Source: an uncultured Bacteroidales bacterium (GTDB taxonomy: Bacteria > Bacteroidota > Bacteroidia > Bacteroidales > F082). Taken from it: DNA of 64,000 nucleotides. The notes under the pieces are model-generated. The model searched no databases, was not told where the DNA came from, and worked only from the letters and a program-made list of their open reading frames with translations. Where the stretch lies: NCBI GenBank assembly GCA_947303335.1, contig CAMYYB010000001.1, positions 38,816 through 102,815 of the forward strand, read 5' to 3'. Made by a program: the position numbers and the translations under genes. Positions 18,899 to 29,677 of this stretch are shown here, piece by piece (within the stretch, counting starts at the first letter, position 1; each line of letters begins with the position of its first letter).

Positions 18899-19861
18899 AT
18901 GAAAAAGCTCATTCTTTTACTGGCTTGTCTGGCAGTGTTGACGGCCTTCGTGCCCAATGTTCGCAACAACGAAAACGGTAGAAACAGCGGTCGTGGATTC
19001 AATTACCATGCCGTAGTAAGAAACTCAGAAGGTGTCTTGCTTGCCGACACCTTATTAGAATTGCGTGTTTCCCTATATCCAGAGCAATACGCAAGTGATC
19101 CCACATGGGTTGAAACCCATTCTGTACGTACAGATTTCACTGGTAGTTTTGGCATTAGAGTTGGCAAAGGAGTACGCGACAATAGTAGTAGCGTTGAATC
19201 GTATTCCGATGTGGATTTTGAGGCCGCTTATTATTGGATTAAAATCGAATTACGTGAAGGTAACAACTACCATGTTGTGAGCGACACGGAACTTCCTGTT
19301 TCAATTTACACTGAAGTCGCGTATAACGCTGTCCTTTTCCCGGCTGGAATGATTGTTCCTTTTGCAGGAGAGGTTGACAATATTCCAACGGGTTGGATGT
19401 TGTGCGACGGACGTGAACTTAGCCGTTCTGCCTACAACAAACTTTTTACCGCAATTGGTGTTTGTTGGGGTGTTGGTAATGGTTCCACGACTTTCAATAT
19501 CCCCGATTTGAGAGGTATGTTCCTTCGCGGTGTATCATACGATTCAGGAAACGATCCTAATGCCGAAGAAAGAACCGTCTTAAATGATTATGGCGGAAAT
19601 ACCGCTAATCATGTCGGGAGTTATCAGGGCGATGCGATTAGAAACATTACGGGTGCTGTACACAACAATATTCAAGGACATGGAGATTGGGGTGGCTCTT
19701 CTGAGGGTGCCTTAGAATGGACTGACGCAAAAGGGGATGCGTCATGGGAAGACGACACATGGGGCTATTCTGGAATAACCTTCGATGCCTCTCGTGTTGT
19801 TCCTGTCGGTGGCGATAACCGCCCAAAAAATGTGTATGTCAACTATATTATCAAACTTTAA
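18899..19861 (+). CDS. secreted phage tail-collar domain protein
   Basis: Signal peptide at MKKLILLLACLAV; PTGWMLCDGRELSRSAYNKLFTAIG...TFNIPDLRGMFLRG tail collar motif. Confidence 0.85.
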   Translation: MKKLILLLACLAVLTAFVPNVRNNENGRNSGRGFNYHAVVRNSEGVLLADTLLELRVSLYPEQYASDPTWVETHSVRTDFTGSFGIRVGKGVRDNSSSVESYSDVDFEAAYYWIKIELREGNNYHVVSDTELPVSIYTEVAYNAVLFPAGMIVPFAGEVDNIPTGWMLCDGRELSRSAYNKLFTAIGVCWGVGNGSTTFNIPDLRGMFLRGVSYDSGNDPNAEERTVLNDYGGNTANHVGSYQGDAIRNITGAVHNNIQGHGDWGGSSEGALEWTDAKGDASWEDDTWGYSGITFDASRVVPVGGDNRPKNVYVNYIIKL

Positions 19862-19890
19862 TAATTATAAACCATTAAAAATCGGTCAAC

Positions 19891-20811
19891 ATGAAAAAGT
19901 TATTTCTCCTTATCGCATGTCTGGCGGTCATGACTGCCTATGCGCAAAACAGTGGCCTTGTATTCAATTACCAAGCCGTAGTAAGCAATTCGGAGGGTGT
20001 GTTGCTTCCTGACACCCTCGTTAGTCTGCGTGTTTCCTTGTATCCAGGGCAATATGCAAGTACACCCACTTGGGTTGAAACCCATTCTGTGCGCACTGAC
20101 TTCACGGGCAGTTTTGGCATTACGATAGGACAAGGTGAACGAGATGCCAGCAGCCTTGTTGAAACAATTGATGACATCAATTTTGCAGCCATCTTTTATT
20201 GGATGAAAATCGAAATCCTTGAAAGCAATACTTATCATTTGGTAAGTTACTCACAAATTCCAATTGCTCCAGTTGCTAAATATGCGCTTAACGCAAAAGA
20301 ACCTGCTGGAGTGATTAAAATGTTTGCTGGAAGTATTGACAAGATCCCAGAAGGTTACTTGTTGTGTAATGGTGCAGAAATCAGCCGAACAGATTATCCT
20401 GATTTGTTTGATGCCATTGGGGTGAATGCTGGGAATGGCGACGGCTCTACTACTTTTAACCTCCCAGATTTTAGAGGCATGTTCCCGCGAGGGGTATCGG
20501 GGGATTCAGGTAACGACCCGAATGCCAATGAAAGGTATAACGAATTTGGGGGAAACCAAGGAAATGATGTAATTACCTACCAAGATCATGCTATTCCGAA
20601 TGTTCAAGGCACTGTTAGTGGGGTCGAAAGTCATGGTATGGTAGCAACCGGTCCATTTAGATTGACAGAAGAAAGAGGTATCGGCACAGGTAAATCTGAT
20701 TGGGACAATTATATTGTTGAGTTTAATTTAGCCAATGTCTTCGACCAAAGAAATCTCAGCATCGAAGCTCGTCCAAAGAATGTGAGTGTTTACTTCATCA
20801 TTAAATATTAA
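19891..20811 (+). CDS. secreted phage tail-collar domain protein (tandem paralogue)
   Basis: GLVFNYQAVVSNSEGVLLPDTL...PEGYLLCNGAEISRTDYPDLFDAIG...FNLPDFRGMFPRG. Confidence 0.85.
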   Translation: MKKLFLLIACLAVMTAYAQNSGLVFNYQAVVSNSEGVLLPDTLVSLRVSLYPGQYASTPTWVETHSVRTDFTGSFGITIGQGERDASSLVETIDDINFAAIFYWMKIEILESNTYHLVSYSQIPIAPVAKYALNAKEPAGVIKMFAGSIDKIPEGYLLCNGAEISRTDYPDLFDAIGVNAGNGDGSTTFNLPDFRGMFPRGVSGDSGNDPNANERYNEFGGNQGNDVITYQDHAIPNVQGTVSGVESHGMVATGPFRLTEERGIGTGKSDWDNYIVEFNLANVFDQRNLSIEARPKNVSVYFIIKY

Positions 20812-20823
20812 ATACTAGTAGCT

Positions 20824-23800
20824 ATGAAAAGATTCTTTTATATCCTATTGTTGACGCTTCTATGCGCAACCGCTTTCCCACAGACAATATGGACGGTTCG
20901 AGGGAAGCTGTCCGATTATCCAATGACAATCGACGAGAGTCGCTTGGAGAATTATATAATCAATCCCAATGCGTTGGTCACACGCGACATCATACAGGAT
21001 TCGCTACTGCATTATGAAATCGGATACATTCCCGAACAGACAGTCCGATACCTTGAAGACGGAATTGGCTTTTATGTTCAGGCAGATTCACTACATTCAA
21101 ATCAGGTCAATTACAGTTATGAGGTCGACCCTCAACCGTTAGGACGCTTCTATTTCAACACAGCCACAGGACGATTCAAATATTATCCTAATGTGGGTGA
21201 TTTTGGAATTTTTAATGTGACATTTACTGCCACTGAAGGCTTGAACAGCCTCTCGCAAACGGTAGAGTTTAATATCATGCCTGTAGCCGTTCCCGAAAGC
21301 GTTGTCATTCAAAGCCAAGGAGAGATGCCTTCGGATCAAGACTATACTATCATTGCGGAAGCGCATACACCGATGTTCATAAATAATTTCCAAAGAGACA
21401 CTGTCTATAGCTACAGTGTTTCGGGCAAGGAAATCATTTTCGACAACCATTTGCAAAACAAGGTATGGGGGTTGCCCGAACGTGAGGACATATACGAATT
21501 GAACATCTTTGCAGAGAAGCTAATCATTCGATCGGCGCTTAGGTTTCCGCATACCAATGTCAACATCTATGCAAAAGAACTCATTTTTGAGGATAATGGG
21601 GATGAAATCGCCTCTATCAATACGACGCCTTCCCCAATCGGATTACTGACCAACGAAGTAGGTATGGACGGTGAATGTGCAGGAAACATCACCCTCAATA
21701 TCATGGATTTTAGAGCCAATTTGGCGATAAGGTTTATACTTAACGGAGCCCAAGGACAATGCGCCAACCGCAACGGCACGCCTGGCAATGGTGGTAACGG
21801 TGGCATCCTGACGGCACCTTTCAACATTGAGCGTTACGGCGATTTCGTGAGAGGTAGTGCAGGGGTAAAATATGATGTTGCAGGTCGGGAGTTGACCGAA
21901 CATGGATCAGTTATCGGAGCGGGTCAAGCTGGCGAAAACGGACATTTTGAGTTGATTAACGAGACATATTCTTGGATTCATCCTTATTATGTTGCTGCGG
22001 TCATTCGACATATTAATGATTCCTATCTAAATAACTATTTCAAATACTCCAAAAACACTGCCAATGAATACTGTAGTTTTATTAACGAGTATAAGGCATC
22101 GGATGAATGGGAATCTCTTGACTCTACTTTGCAAGTTGAGTTGAACGATGAGTTGTTGGAACTGGAAAGCCTGCGTTACCGTCTTAATGAGAACCTTGAT
22201 TACTATGGTAATCCACTCGGTTGGGTACCAGAGCTTTCTGTGGAATTCTATATGAGTGTGTTTAATAGTGAAATAGACCGAGCAATCCCTACCTTGTTTC
22301 TTTATTATTGGTTGCTGCATATTGATCAAAGTTTAGCAAATATGGCAGAGGCATGTCAATTCGCTGCCGAAGAAACTCAGAGAGAAATAGTTGCAACACA
22401 AGCTCAAATCAATTCGCTGAGAGAAGACATCCCTGTTTTAGAGGATAAAATCACTATTCTCCAAGGTCAAATTGAAGCAACCAAAAACAGGTTGGAACAG
22501 ATACAAGCCGAATTATTGAGGAAAGCCCGACACAACGTGAAAAAGAAAAACCGCATTAACAAGGCTTTTGGTATCTTCAAGGCAGCACTTAATTGCGTAC
22601 CTATGCTCGGGGGAGTGGCAAGCGGTGTGGCATCAACCATAGGAACTGTAGCTGGCTATGCCGCAAACTATTTTGATATTGCCGACACATATGGCACGGA
22701 AGAAGTTGTTTCTGGTGTAATTAATGCGGTGTCTGATTTCGATTTTGGTTCAGCATTGGATATTATCCATCAGGCTGTCAACAGCATCGACTTGGAACAT
22801 CTTGGGACGACAGGGCACGAGCTTTCACAAAGTTATCATCAACTTGAATCCATCATTAGACCGGTATACAATAGCATTACCAATCTTCATCAAGTAATGG
22901 CTCAAAGTTCAGCACCTAACAGTCAAGTTCAAGCTGAGTTTGAAAGGCTTTGCTCGCAATCACCTGATTACCAAAATGTCATAGCTGAAATAGCAGCTCT
23001 TGAACAGGATTATCAGGAATTTGCAGCAATTCTTACACAAACATTCGTTGATATCGTTAACTTGACCAGTGAAGTAAGCAACGAGATGGTCTCGTTGGAT
23101 GCCCTGCGAAGAGATGCTTTTGAAGGCAACAGCAAGCGCGACCTGCAAGCGATGCAGTGTGTTGAAAAGATGAGGCAACGCGCCATGAATCGTTTGGTGA
23201 AATACCATTACTACATGAGAAAGGCATACGAGTATAGATTGTTGAGACCTTATCAGGGTGAATTCAATCTGGAGAATATGTATAATCGTCTCGAAACTTT
23301 AATAGACCAGGGGCAAGTCATTTTTGATAACTCAACACCCGTCTCGCCAACGGCATATAGTGCGCTATCTGCATTGTTTAGGGAAGAAGTGTCTGGAATT
23401 ATTGAAGAGGTTATTGAAGAATTAACATATAACGAGCCCGAACAGACTGCTACTATTCCTGTAGTCATTTCCAGTGAAGTACTTGACAAAATCAATTCGG
23501 GTGAAGATTATGTCTTTGATTTATACAATCTTGGAGTCTTCCCACCCTATGAAGAAAACATTAGAATCGTTGGGTTTAATGTGCAACATATTGAAGCGCA
23601 CATGGAAGGCGATGGAGGCATGACCACTTATATGGATATTGACCTTATGACCCAAGGCGCTTCAAGATTTAGGAAAAATGGTGAAATCTATTGGTTTAAC
23701 TTTGATTCTAGGTCGAACGCTAGTTCTCATACATGGAGCATTAGGTACAATCCGCTTTCACAAGAAACTACAGCAATTGGGCCTTCGTTTGCTGAGCAAT

Positions 23801-25956
23801 CGTTGTTGTATTCACTTTTGAACGGTAATGTGGAAAACCTTATGTTGTTTACAAGGCGTTCTGCGTGGAGCGACATTGTCATGTCAAAGAAAGTGCATAC
23901 TACAGGAAATGCCGATGTTGTGATTGACTCTCTCGTGCTTAGATTGGATTACGATTTCACAAGACGACCTGATGACATCCGCAACATCGACATTGCTGCG
24001 AGCGACAACTTACTCCCTTATATCACTTGCTCTGAGGTTGATAGAAACGGGAGAAGTAATGGCAAGGGCAGTTTCCATCGTTCTTTCAATAGAAGTAATG
24101 GAACCGTGACATTTGCCGCTTTGGAGAAGCATGGTACTTATCATTTCTTGAATTGGACCGATCATCAAGGAAACGTGGTTTCAGAAAGTCCAGAGTTGAC
24201 AATCAACAAGCAGACCGATCAGTTCTATAGGGCAAATTATGAACGCTGCATCCCCATTATGAATGTTTCGGACACAATTTTTGTTGGTTGTGACGGCGGC
24301 GTGTTTAACGTTGAAGTTCGAAATGTAGGTTCGGGCGATATTGAGATGGATTGGTATGTTTCGGATTCGTTGTGTACATATGCGCATCTGAACGGTATCG
24401 GTGAAGGTGTTGATGATGGTTATTTCACTATCAGTTGTGAACCAATGGGTAATCAAGGTTGGAGAATTGACTCTATCGAAATACTGGCCCCCGAGATTGA
24501 AGGAATGTCAAAGATAGTTTATATTGTTCAATATGATAACTCTTATCTTGAAGTGAGCGCAAGTATTGAACCCGAAGGGGCGGGCTTTATCAATGGCACG
24601 GGGTTCTATCATGAGAATGATGAAGTAACATTGGTCGCCTTGCCCATAGATAACTGCAATATTGTGAGTTGGGAGTGTGACGGTCAGGTTGTTTCAACGC
24701 AGCCAGAATACACTTTTAATGTGACAAGCAACACCCATTTTGTCGCCCATTTTGAATGTGAAAACATGGTTGCAGTGAGTACAGAAGTTGTACCAGAAGG
24801 CACTGGTTATGTCACGGGTATGGGATTGGTTAATGGTTCTGGGCTTTATGGGGTAAATGAAGAGGTCACGCTTATCGCTATACCCATGAACAATTGTCAC
24901 TTTGTGGCATGGAAGTGTAATGGTCAAATTGTGTCAACACAGCCAGAGTACACATTTGCCGCAACTAACGACATTCATCTCACGGCTCACTTTGAATCTG
25001 AAAACATGGTTACGGTGAGCACCGAAGTCGTTCCAAATGGCGCGGGTTATGTCACGGGAATGGGATTGGTTAATGGGTCTGGACTCTATGTAGTAAATGA
25101 TGTGGTTACACTTGTCGCCATACCCATGAACGATTGTCACTTTGTGGAGTGGAAGTGTAACGGCCAAATTGTGTCAACACAACAAGAGTACACATTTGTC
25201 GCAACAAGCAACATTCATCTCACGGCTCACTTTGAATCTGAAAACATGGTTGTGTTAAGCACAGAAGTCATTCCGAATGGAGCTGGTTATATTATAGGCA
25301 ACGGATTGGTAAACGGCTCTGGCCTATATGAAATGAATGATGTGGTTACACTTTCTGCCATACCTATTAATAATAGCCAGTTCGTGGCGTGGGAGAGCGA
25401 TGGCCAAATCGTATCAACTCTACCGCAATACACCCTTGTCATGACAAAAAACATCCATCTTGCTGCCCGTTTTGAATGTGAGGGTATGGTCTCGGTAAGA
25501 GCGATGGTCGTACCAGAAAATTCTGGTTTTGTAGCAGGTGTCGGTACATACAATATCGGCGATGTGGTAACTCTGAAAGCCTATCCGGTAACACACTATA
25601 CCTTTGAAACCTGGCTGTACAATGATGTGCCAATTTCAAATTGTGATACTTATACGTTTATCGCTAATAGTGATGTAGACTATGTGGTTAAATTCAGGGA
25701 TAACACGGGCGTAAACGAAGACGAACAAGTTGATGTTAGGATATATCCCAATCCAACTAATGGGCAAGTCTATGTTGGATGTGAAGATATGGAACGTATT
25801 CTTGTATATTCTTTGTCTGGAGTTGAAGAGATGACAAAAGTTGTAAAAAGAGAAACAACAACTTGTATCGATTTGAGTAGTTGCTCGAGCGGTTTGTATT
25901 ACTTGAAAATTATCACTAATAATGGTTGTGTTATTCGGAAGGTGATAAAACTATAA
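20824..25956 (+). CDS. large T9SS-secreted protein: coiled-coil/hydrophobic helical region, four to five ~78-aa InlB B-type repeats, T9SS C-terminal domain
   Basis: Signal peptide; coiled coil ETQREIVATQAQINSLREDIPVLEDKITILQGQIEATKNRLEQI, Gly-rich hydrophobic VPMLGGVASGVASTIGTVAGYAANYF; repeats of STEVVP.GAGYVTGMGLVNGSGLY; C-terminal VRIYPNPTNGQVYV...GLYYLKI. Confidence 0.85.
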   Translation: MKRFFYILLLTLLCATAFPQTIWTVRGKLSDYPMTIDESRLENYIINPNALVTRDIIQDSLLHYEIGYIPEQTVRYLEDGIGFYVQADSLHSNQVNYSYEVDPQPLGRFYFNTATGRFKYYPNVGDFGIFNVTFTATEGLNSLSQTVEFNIMPVAVPESVVIQSQGEMPSDQDYTIIAEAHTPMFINNFQRDTVYSYSVSGKEIIFDNHLQNKVWGLPEREDIYELNIFAEKLIIRSALRFPHTNVNIYAKELIFEDNGDEIASINTTPSPIGLLTNEVGMDGECAGNITLNIMDFRANLAIRFILNGAQGQCANRNGTPGNGGNGGILTAPFNIERYGDFVRGSAGVKYDVAGRELTEHGSVIGAGQAGENGHFELINETYSWIHPYYVAAVIRHINDSYLNNYFKYSKNTANEYCSFINEYKASDEWESLDSTLQVELNDELLELESLRYRLNENLDYYGNPLGWVPELSVEFYMSVFNSEIDRAIPTLFLYYWLLHIDQSLANMAEACQFAAEETQREIVATQAQINSLREDIPVLEDKITILQGQIEATKNRLEQIQAELLRKARHNVKKKNRINKAFGIFKAALNCVPMLGGVASGVASTIGTVAGYAANYFDIADTYGTEEVVSGVINAVSDFDFGSALDIIHQAVNSIDLEHLGTTGHELSQSYHQLESIIRPVYNSITNLHQVMAQSSAPNSQVQAEFERLCSQSPDYQNVIAEIAALEQDYQEFAAILTQTFVDIVNLTSEVSNEMVSLDALRRDAFEGNSKRDLQAMQCVEKMRQRAMNRLVKYHYYMRKAYEYRLLRPYQGEFNLENMYNRLETLIDQGQVIFDNSTPVSPTAYSALSALFREEVSGIIEEVIEELTYNEPEQTATIPVVISSEVLDKINSGEDYVFDLYNLGVFPPYEENIRIVGFNVQHIEAHMEGDGGMTTYMDIDLMTQGASRFRKNGEIYWFNFDSRSNASSHTWSIRYNPLSQETTAIGPSFAEQSLLYSLLNGNVENLMLFTRRSAWSDIVMSKKVHTTGNADVVIDSLVLRLDYDFTRRPDDIRNIDIAASDNLLPYITCSEVDRNGRSNGKGSFHRSFNRSNGTVTFAALEKHGTYHFLNWTDHQGNVVSESPELTINKQTDQFYRANYERCIPIMNVSDTIFVGCDGGVFNVEVRNVGSGDIEMDWYVSDSLCTYAHLNGIGEGVDDGYFTISCEPMGNQGWRIDSIEILAPEIEGMSKIVYIVQYDNSYLEVSASIEPEGAGFINGTGFYHENDEVTLVALPIDNCNIVSWECDGQVVSTQPEYTFNVTSNTHFVAHFECENMVAVSTEVVPEGTGYVTGMGLVNGSGLYGVNEEVTLIAIPMNNCHFVAWKCNGQIVSTQPEYTFAATNDIHLTAHFESENMVTVSTEVVPNGAGYVTGMGLVNGSGLYVVNDVVTLVAIPMNDCHFVEWKCNGQIVSTQQEYTFVATSNIHLTAHFESENMVVLSTEVIPNGAGYIIGNGLVNGSGLYEMNDVVTLSAIPINNSQFVAWESDGQIVSTLPQYTLVMTKNIHLAARFECEGMVSVRAMVVPENSGFVAGVGTYNIGDVVTLKAYPVTHYTFETWLYNDVPISNCDTYTFIANSDVDYVVKFRDNTGVNEDEQVDVRIYPNPTNGQVYVGCEDMERILVYSLSGVEEMTKVVKRETTTCIDLSSCSSGLYYLKIITNNGCVIRKVIKL

Positions 25957-25984
25957 TGGATATATCGTTCCTTGGCTGGCTAAT

Positions 25985-26016
25985 AAACCCCGATAGAAAT
26001 ATCGGGGTTTTACCCC
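25985..26016 (+). terminator. intrinsic terminator
   Basis: AAACCCCGATA-gaaa-TATCGGGGTTTT. Confidence 0.8.
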
Positions 26017-26092
26017 ATCAAAAGTTTTACTCAACCTTGTTTTGCTTATTTAATCAACAGAAACGTTATATCAAAACTAAAACAACATAATT

Positions 26093-26698
26093 ATGGAAAC
26101 TTTTGTGTTTTTACGTATGGAAATAATAGTGCTAGGCTTGTTTTCAATCGGCCTTGTCTTAACTGTAATCTACAATATCTTCAAAGAGATGAAAATATCG
26201 TCTGTTTTCATAGGTGTCATAGGATTTCTTCTAATTGGAGGGTTCCCCACCTGGGGATTTTATGTCAATTTGAACAAATATCTCACAGAACCGGAACCTG
26301 TCAACCTGACTGAAACCTGCATAGACGAAGAAATACGTATTATATATCATGATACCACCCATTTTTGCCCTTCTTCATATGAGTATTCATCGACATTCTC
26401 TTCGTTTCTGTCTCCAAAGGGTGAAGTTTCAAAAATGGACACTTGTATAGTCTGTGGGAGACCGTTTATCGACCATGATACATACAAAGAACAAAACTAC
26501 TACAAAGCAATTTATTATATGAACACGTCTAACTATTGCTATAAGCCCAAAAGTGAATATTATGCAATAATGTCAATTGATGAAGTTGGCACTGTATTGG
26601 TCGGATTCGATACCAGCTCAAAAAATGCTTGCGACAAGACTGGCACGCCGTTCAAAACCATCTCGCAATGCCCCAATTGCCACTGGAATACTATATGA
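26093..26698 (+). CDS. membrane-anchored hypothetical protein, paralogue A
   Basis: N-terminal TM segments, NKYLTEPEPVNLTETCIDEEIRIIYHDTTHFCPSS, CxxC motifs; paralogous to next ORF. Confidence 0.6.
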   Translation: METFVFLRMEIIVLGLFSIGLVLTVIYNIFKEMKISSVFIGVIGFLLIGGFPTWGFYVNLNKYLTEPEPVNLTETCIDEEIRIIYHDTTHFCPSSYEYSSTFSSFLSPKGEVSKMDTCIVCGRPFIDHDTYKEQNYYKAIYYMNTSNYCYKPKSEYYAIMSIDEVGTVLVGFDTSSKNACDKTGTPFKTISQCPNCHWNTI

Positions 26699-26741
26699 CT
26701 ATCGTCGTGTCTCATTATGTTAAACCAATAAACAATCCATC

Positions 26742-27347
26742 ATGGAAACTATTCTTCTTATAGAAATAATATTATGGGGTGCTTGTTTGCTCATCGTTCT
26801 ACATTTCTTCGGTGGCCTCATTGTAGCCTCATTAGTAGAGAAAAACATACTGTATTTCTTTGCGATAGTTTTTATCTTATTATTATTGGGGTTTGTTCCT
26901 GCTTGGGGGGTTAAAATCTGTTTGAACAAATATCTCTCAAAGCCAAAACCTGTCAACCTGACTGAAACTTGCATAGACGGGGAAATGCGGATTATATATC
27001 AAGATACCACCCATTTTTGCCAGTCTTCACATGAGCATTCATCGACGTTCACTTCATATTTGTCTCCAACTGGTGAGGTCTCACAAAAGGACATCTGTAT
27101 CCACTGTTTGAGGCCATTTCTCACACATAATACACCTGAAGAGGATAGATTCTGCAATGCAATAGCTGATGGCGTTGATGCTTATTACAATTCACTAACT
27201 GTCAATTATACAAAACGGATGGCACCCGAGCTTTTTATAGAATTAACGGCTTTAGACCATTCTGTGATAATAACAGAAAATCGGGGTATTACACCAAAAA
27301 ACGATTTGTTTGCATGTTTTTTTGTAATTTTGCTTTCCAAGAAATAA
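26742..27347 (+). CDS. membrane-anchored hypothetical protein, paralogue B
   Basis: NKYLSKPKPVNLTETCIDGEMRIIYQDTTHFCQSS near-identical block to paralogue A. Confidence 0.6.
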   Translation: METILLIEIILWGACLLIVLHFFGGLIVASLVEKNILYFFAIVFILLLLGFVPAWGVKICLNKYLSKPKPVNLTETCIDGEMRIIYQDTTHFCQSSHEHSSTFTSYLSPTGEVSQKDICIHCLRPFLTHNTPEEDRFCNAIADGVDAYYNSLTVNYTKRMAPELFIELTALDHSVIITENRGITPKNDLFACFFVILLSKK

Positions 27348-27371
27348 ATACGCGCATAAAGAATTATTACC

Positions 27372-28670
27372 ATGAATAAAACAAGAATTATCATTATCAC
27401 GCTGCTCCTATTGGTTTGCAGTTTTGTATTTGCCCAGCAAGACTTGACGCTTGAAAAAGTCACCATCGTAAGCCGCCATAGCGTCCGTGCGCCTTTGGAG
27501 ACTTACCTGAGTACTCTTGATGAAATGACCGGCAACGGGTACCAATGGACCCGATGGTCGGTTCCAGGCAGCTATCTCACGTTGAGAGGCGGTGCTTTGG
27601 AAACGCTGTTCGGCGAGTATTATCGCCTATGGTTGGACAACGAGCACTTTGAGTTGGAAACTGCCGATATCTATTTCGGTGCCAGTTCCAAGCAACGCAC
27701 TATCGCTACGGCTCGGGCTTTTGCTGCGGGTTTGCTCCCGTTGATGACCATTCCCGTAGATTATAAGGTAGACGAAAACGGGAAAGTGGGTTATTTGGAC
27801 CAGGACTACCTGCCTTTGTTGAATGACCGCTGTACGGCTGATGGCAGTTTCGACATCGCTGCTTTCCAAGCTGAGGCTTACCGTGAGTTGGGTGAGCTGA
27901 AAGCCCCTTCGTATACTTTTTTAGAGAAGATGCTGAGGATGAGTTATTCCGACTATGCACGCAAACGCGGCACGAAGCATTTTGACCCTTATGTCAGCGT
28001 CTGTCTCGATTTCTATGACAAGAACGGCAAGCCTTTGGAACCCACGATGCGAGGTGGCTTGAAGGATGCCAATATGGCCAGCGACGCTTTCATCCTCCAG
28101 TACTATGAGATGGAGAATGCGAGGGATGCGGCCTTTGGTCGTCGGCTGAGCTTCAATGATTGGAAGAAACTGGCCTACGTGAAGGACTATTATGGCGACA
28201 TCCTGTTTGCTAAAGCTCCCATCATCTCGGTTAATATCAGCCATTGTATGCTGAAAAGGATTCAGGCTGAGATGGCCCCAGAGGGTCATAAGTTTGCCTT
28301 CCTTTGCTCTCATGACTCGATGATTGCCGCTGTGCTTGCCGCATTGAGGGTCGCTCCATACGAACTACCCAATACCATTGAAACCCAAACGCCCATCGGC
28401 TTCAAGCTGGTGCTGGAACAATGGGTTGAAACCGAAGGTGCTCATCCGAAGAGATACGTTCGTGCCAGACTTATGTATCAAAGCACTGAACAGATTCGTG
28501 GGATGAAGCAGATGGACTTGGATAATCCGCCAATGTCATACGATCTCAGTTTTGCAGGTTTGGAAAAGGCTTCAAACGGGATGTATGAATACGAAGCCTT
28601 TATGAATCATCTGCAGAAAAGCATCGATGCCTATTATGCTTCCGCCCGCGGACAGTATCCTTGGGAATAA
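27372..28670 (+). CDS. secreted histidine-type acid phosphatase
   Basis: Signal peptide; VTIVSRHSVRAPL (RHxxRxP) and CSHDSMIAAVL (HD-like) motifs. Confidence 0.8.
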   Translation: MNKTRIIIITLLLLVCSFVFAQQDLTLEKVTIVSRHSVRAPLETYLSTLDEMTGNGYQWTRWSVPGSYLTLRGGALETLFGEYYRLWLDNEHFELETADIYFGASSKQRTIATARAFAAGLLPLMTIPVDYKVDENGKVGYLDQDYLPLLNDRCTADGSFDIAAFQAEAYRELGELKAPSYTFLEKMLRMSYSDYARKRGTKHFDPYVSVCLDFYDKNGKPLEPTMRGGLKDANMASDAFILQYYEMENARDAAFGRRLSFNDWKKLAYVKDYYGDILFAKAPIISVNISHCMLKRIQAEMAPEGHKFAFLCSHDSMIAAVLAALRVAPYELPNTIETQTPIGFKLVLEQWVETEGAHPKRYVRARLMYQSTEQIRGMKQMDLDNPPMSYDLSFAGLEKASNGMYEYEAFMNHLQKSIDAYYASARGQYPWE

Positions 28671-28705
28671 CTATTCAAAACAATATATTTAAAACACGCA
28701 AAAAC

Positions 28706-29677
28706 ATGAATACCAAATATATCGTTTCGCTCGGAGAGATTCTTTTCGATGCCAATCCCAAGAAAGGGATACTTACCATTGGCGGAGCACCCAGCAATTG
28801 GGCTATCGACTGCCATCGGCTCATCTCTAACAAAAACATTAAGACCGTCGTGGTTAGCGCCGTAGGCGAAGACCGTTTGGGACGCTTTGTCGAAGACTAT
28901 TTGAGCAACTGCAAAATAGGTTCCTTGATTGCCAATGTGCCAGACAAAGAAACAGGTTTCGTAAACGTCAGTTATGACGAGGCCAACAACCCTCATTATG
29001 ATATTGTTGAACCAGTCGCCTGGGATGATATCGGCTTTGAGAATGCCTCACCCGAAAAGAAGGCTTTATTGGACGACATCCGTGCAAATTGCTGTGCCGT
29101 CTGTTGGGGTACTCTGGGGCAAAGAAGTCCAGTGTCACGTAAGTTCATTCAGGAATTTGTCAGTTCGATAACGTCCCCTGATGCTCTCAAAGTTTATGAT
29201 CCGAATATCCGTAAGGAACCTGATGATGAGACCAAGGAGATTATCCACAAGTCGCTGCTTTTGGCCAACACTATAAAACTTGCTCACGATGAAGTGGATA
29301 CCATCGGCCAGCTATTTGACTTGTTCCCTGCCGTCAATAACTCTGGCGAGAATAAAGGAACCAAAAAAGACTACCTGAAAAGGAGCAAAATTCTGTTTGA
29401 CCAATTTCCCAACCTCAATATCATCATCATAACGCTTTCAAATAGAGGTTCTCATATTTTCATGCGGAATGGTGACACATCTTCCATGAAAGCCCGTAAT
29501 GTAAAGGATGCTAAGCCTGTAGGTTGTGGTGATTCCTTCTTGGCGGGCGTGATTGCTTCATTGGTTTCAGGCAAGGACTTGCAATATGCACATCAAAAAG
29601 GGACTGAGGTTAGCCGTTTTGTTGCCCAAAACGACTCTGCAACACCGGATCTGCTCGAAGAATTAGGAATCAAATAA
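28706..29677 (+). CDS. PfkB-family carbohydrate kinase (stand-alone)
   Basis: KYIVSLGEILFDANP...IGGAPSNWAID...VYDPNIRKEP...PVGCGDSFLAGVIASL. Confidence 0.85.
   Translation: MNTKYIVSLGEILFDANPKKGILTIGGAPSNWAIDCHRLISNKNIKTVVVSAVGEDRLGRFVEDYLSNCKIGSLIANVPDKETGFVNVSYDEANNPHYDIVEPVAWDDIGFENASPEKKALLDDIRANCCAVCWGTLGQRSPVSRKFIQEFVSSITSPDALKVYDPNIRKEPDDETKEIIHKSLLLANTIKLAHDEVDTIGQLFDLFPAVNNSGENKGTKKDYLKRSKILFDQFPNLNIIIITLSNRGSHIFMRNGDTSSMKARNVKDAKPVGCGDSFLAGVIASLVSGKDLQYAHQKGTEVSRFVAQNDSATPDLLEELGIK

Noticed and set aside
18899-20811. Prophage tail module
   Set aside because: Tail-collar proteins carry signal peptides and lie next to a T9SS protein; no other phage structural, terminase or integrase genes.
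24540-25500. 234-bp tandem DNA repeats as a mobile or CRISPR-like array
   Set aside because: In frame and explained by repeated InlB-type protein domains.
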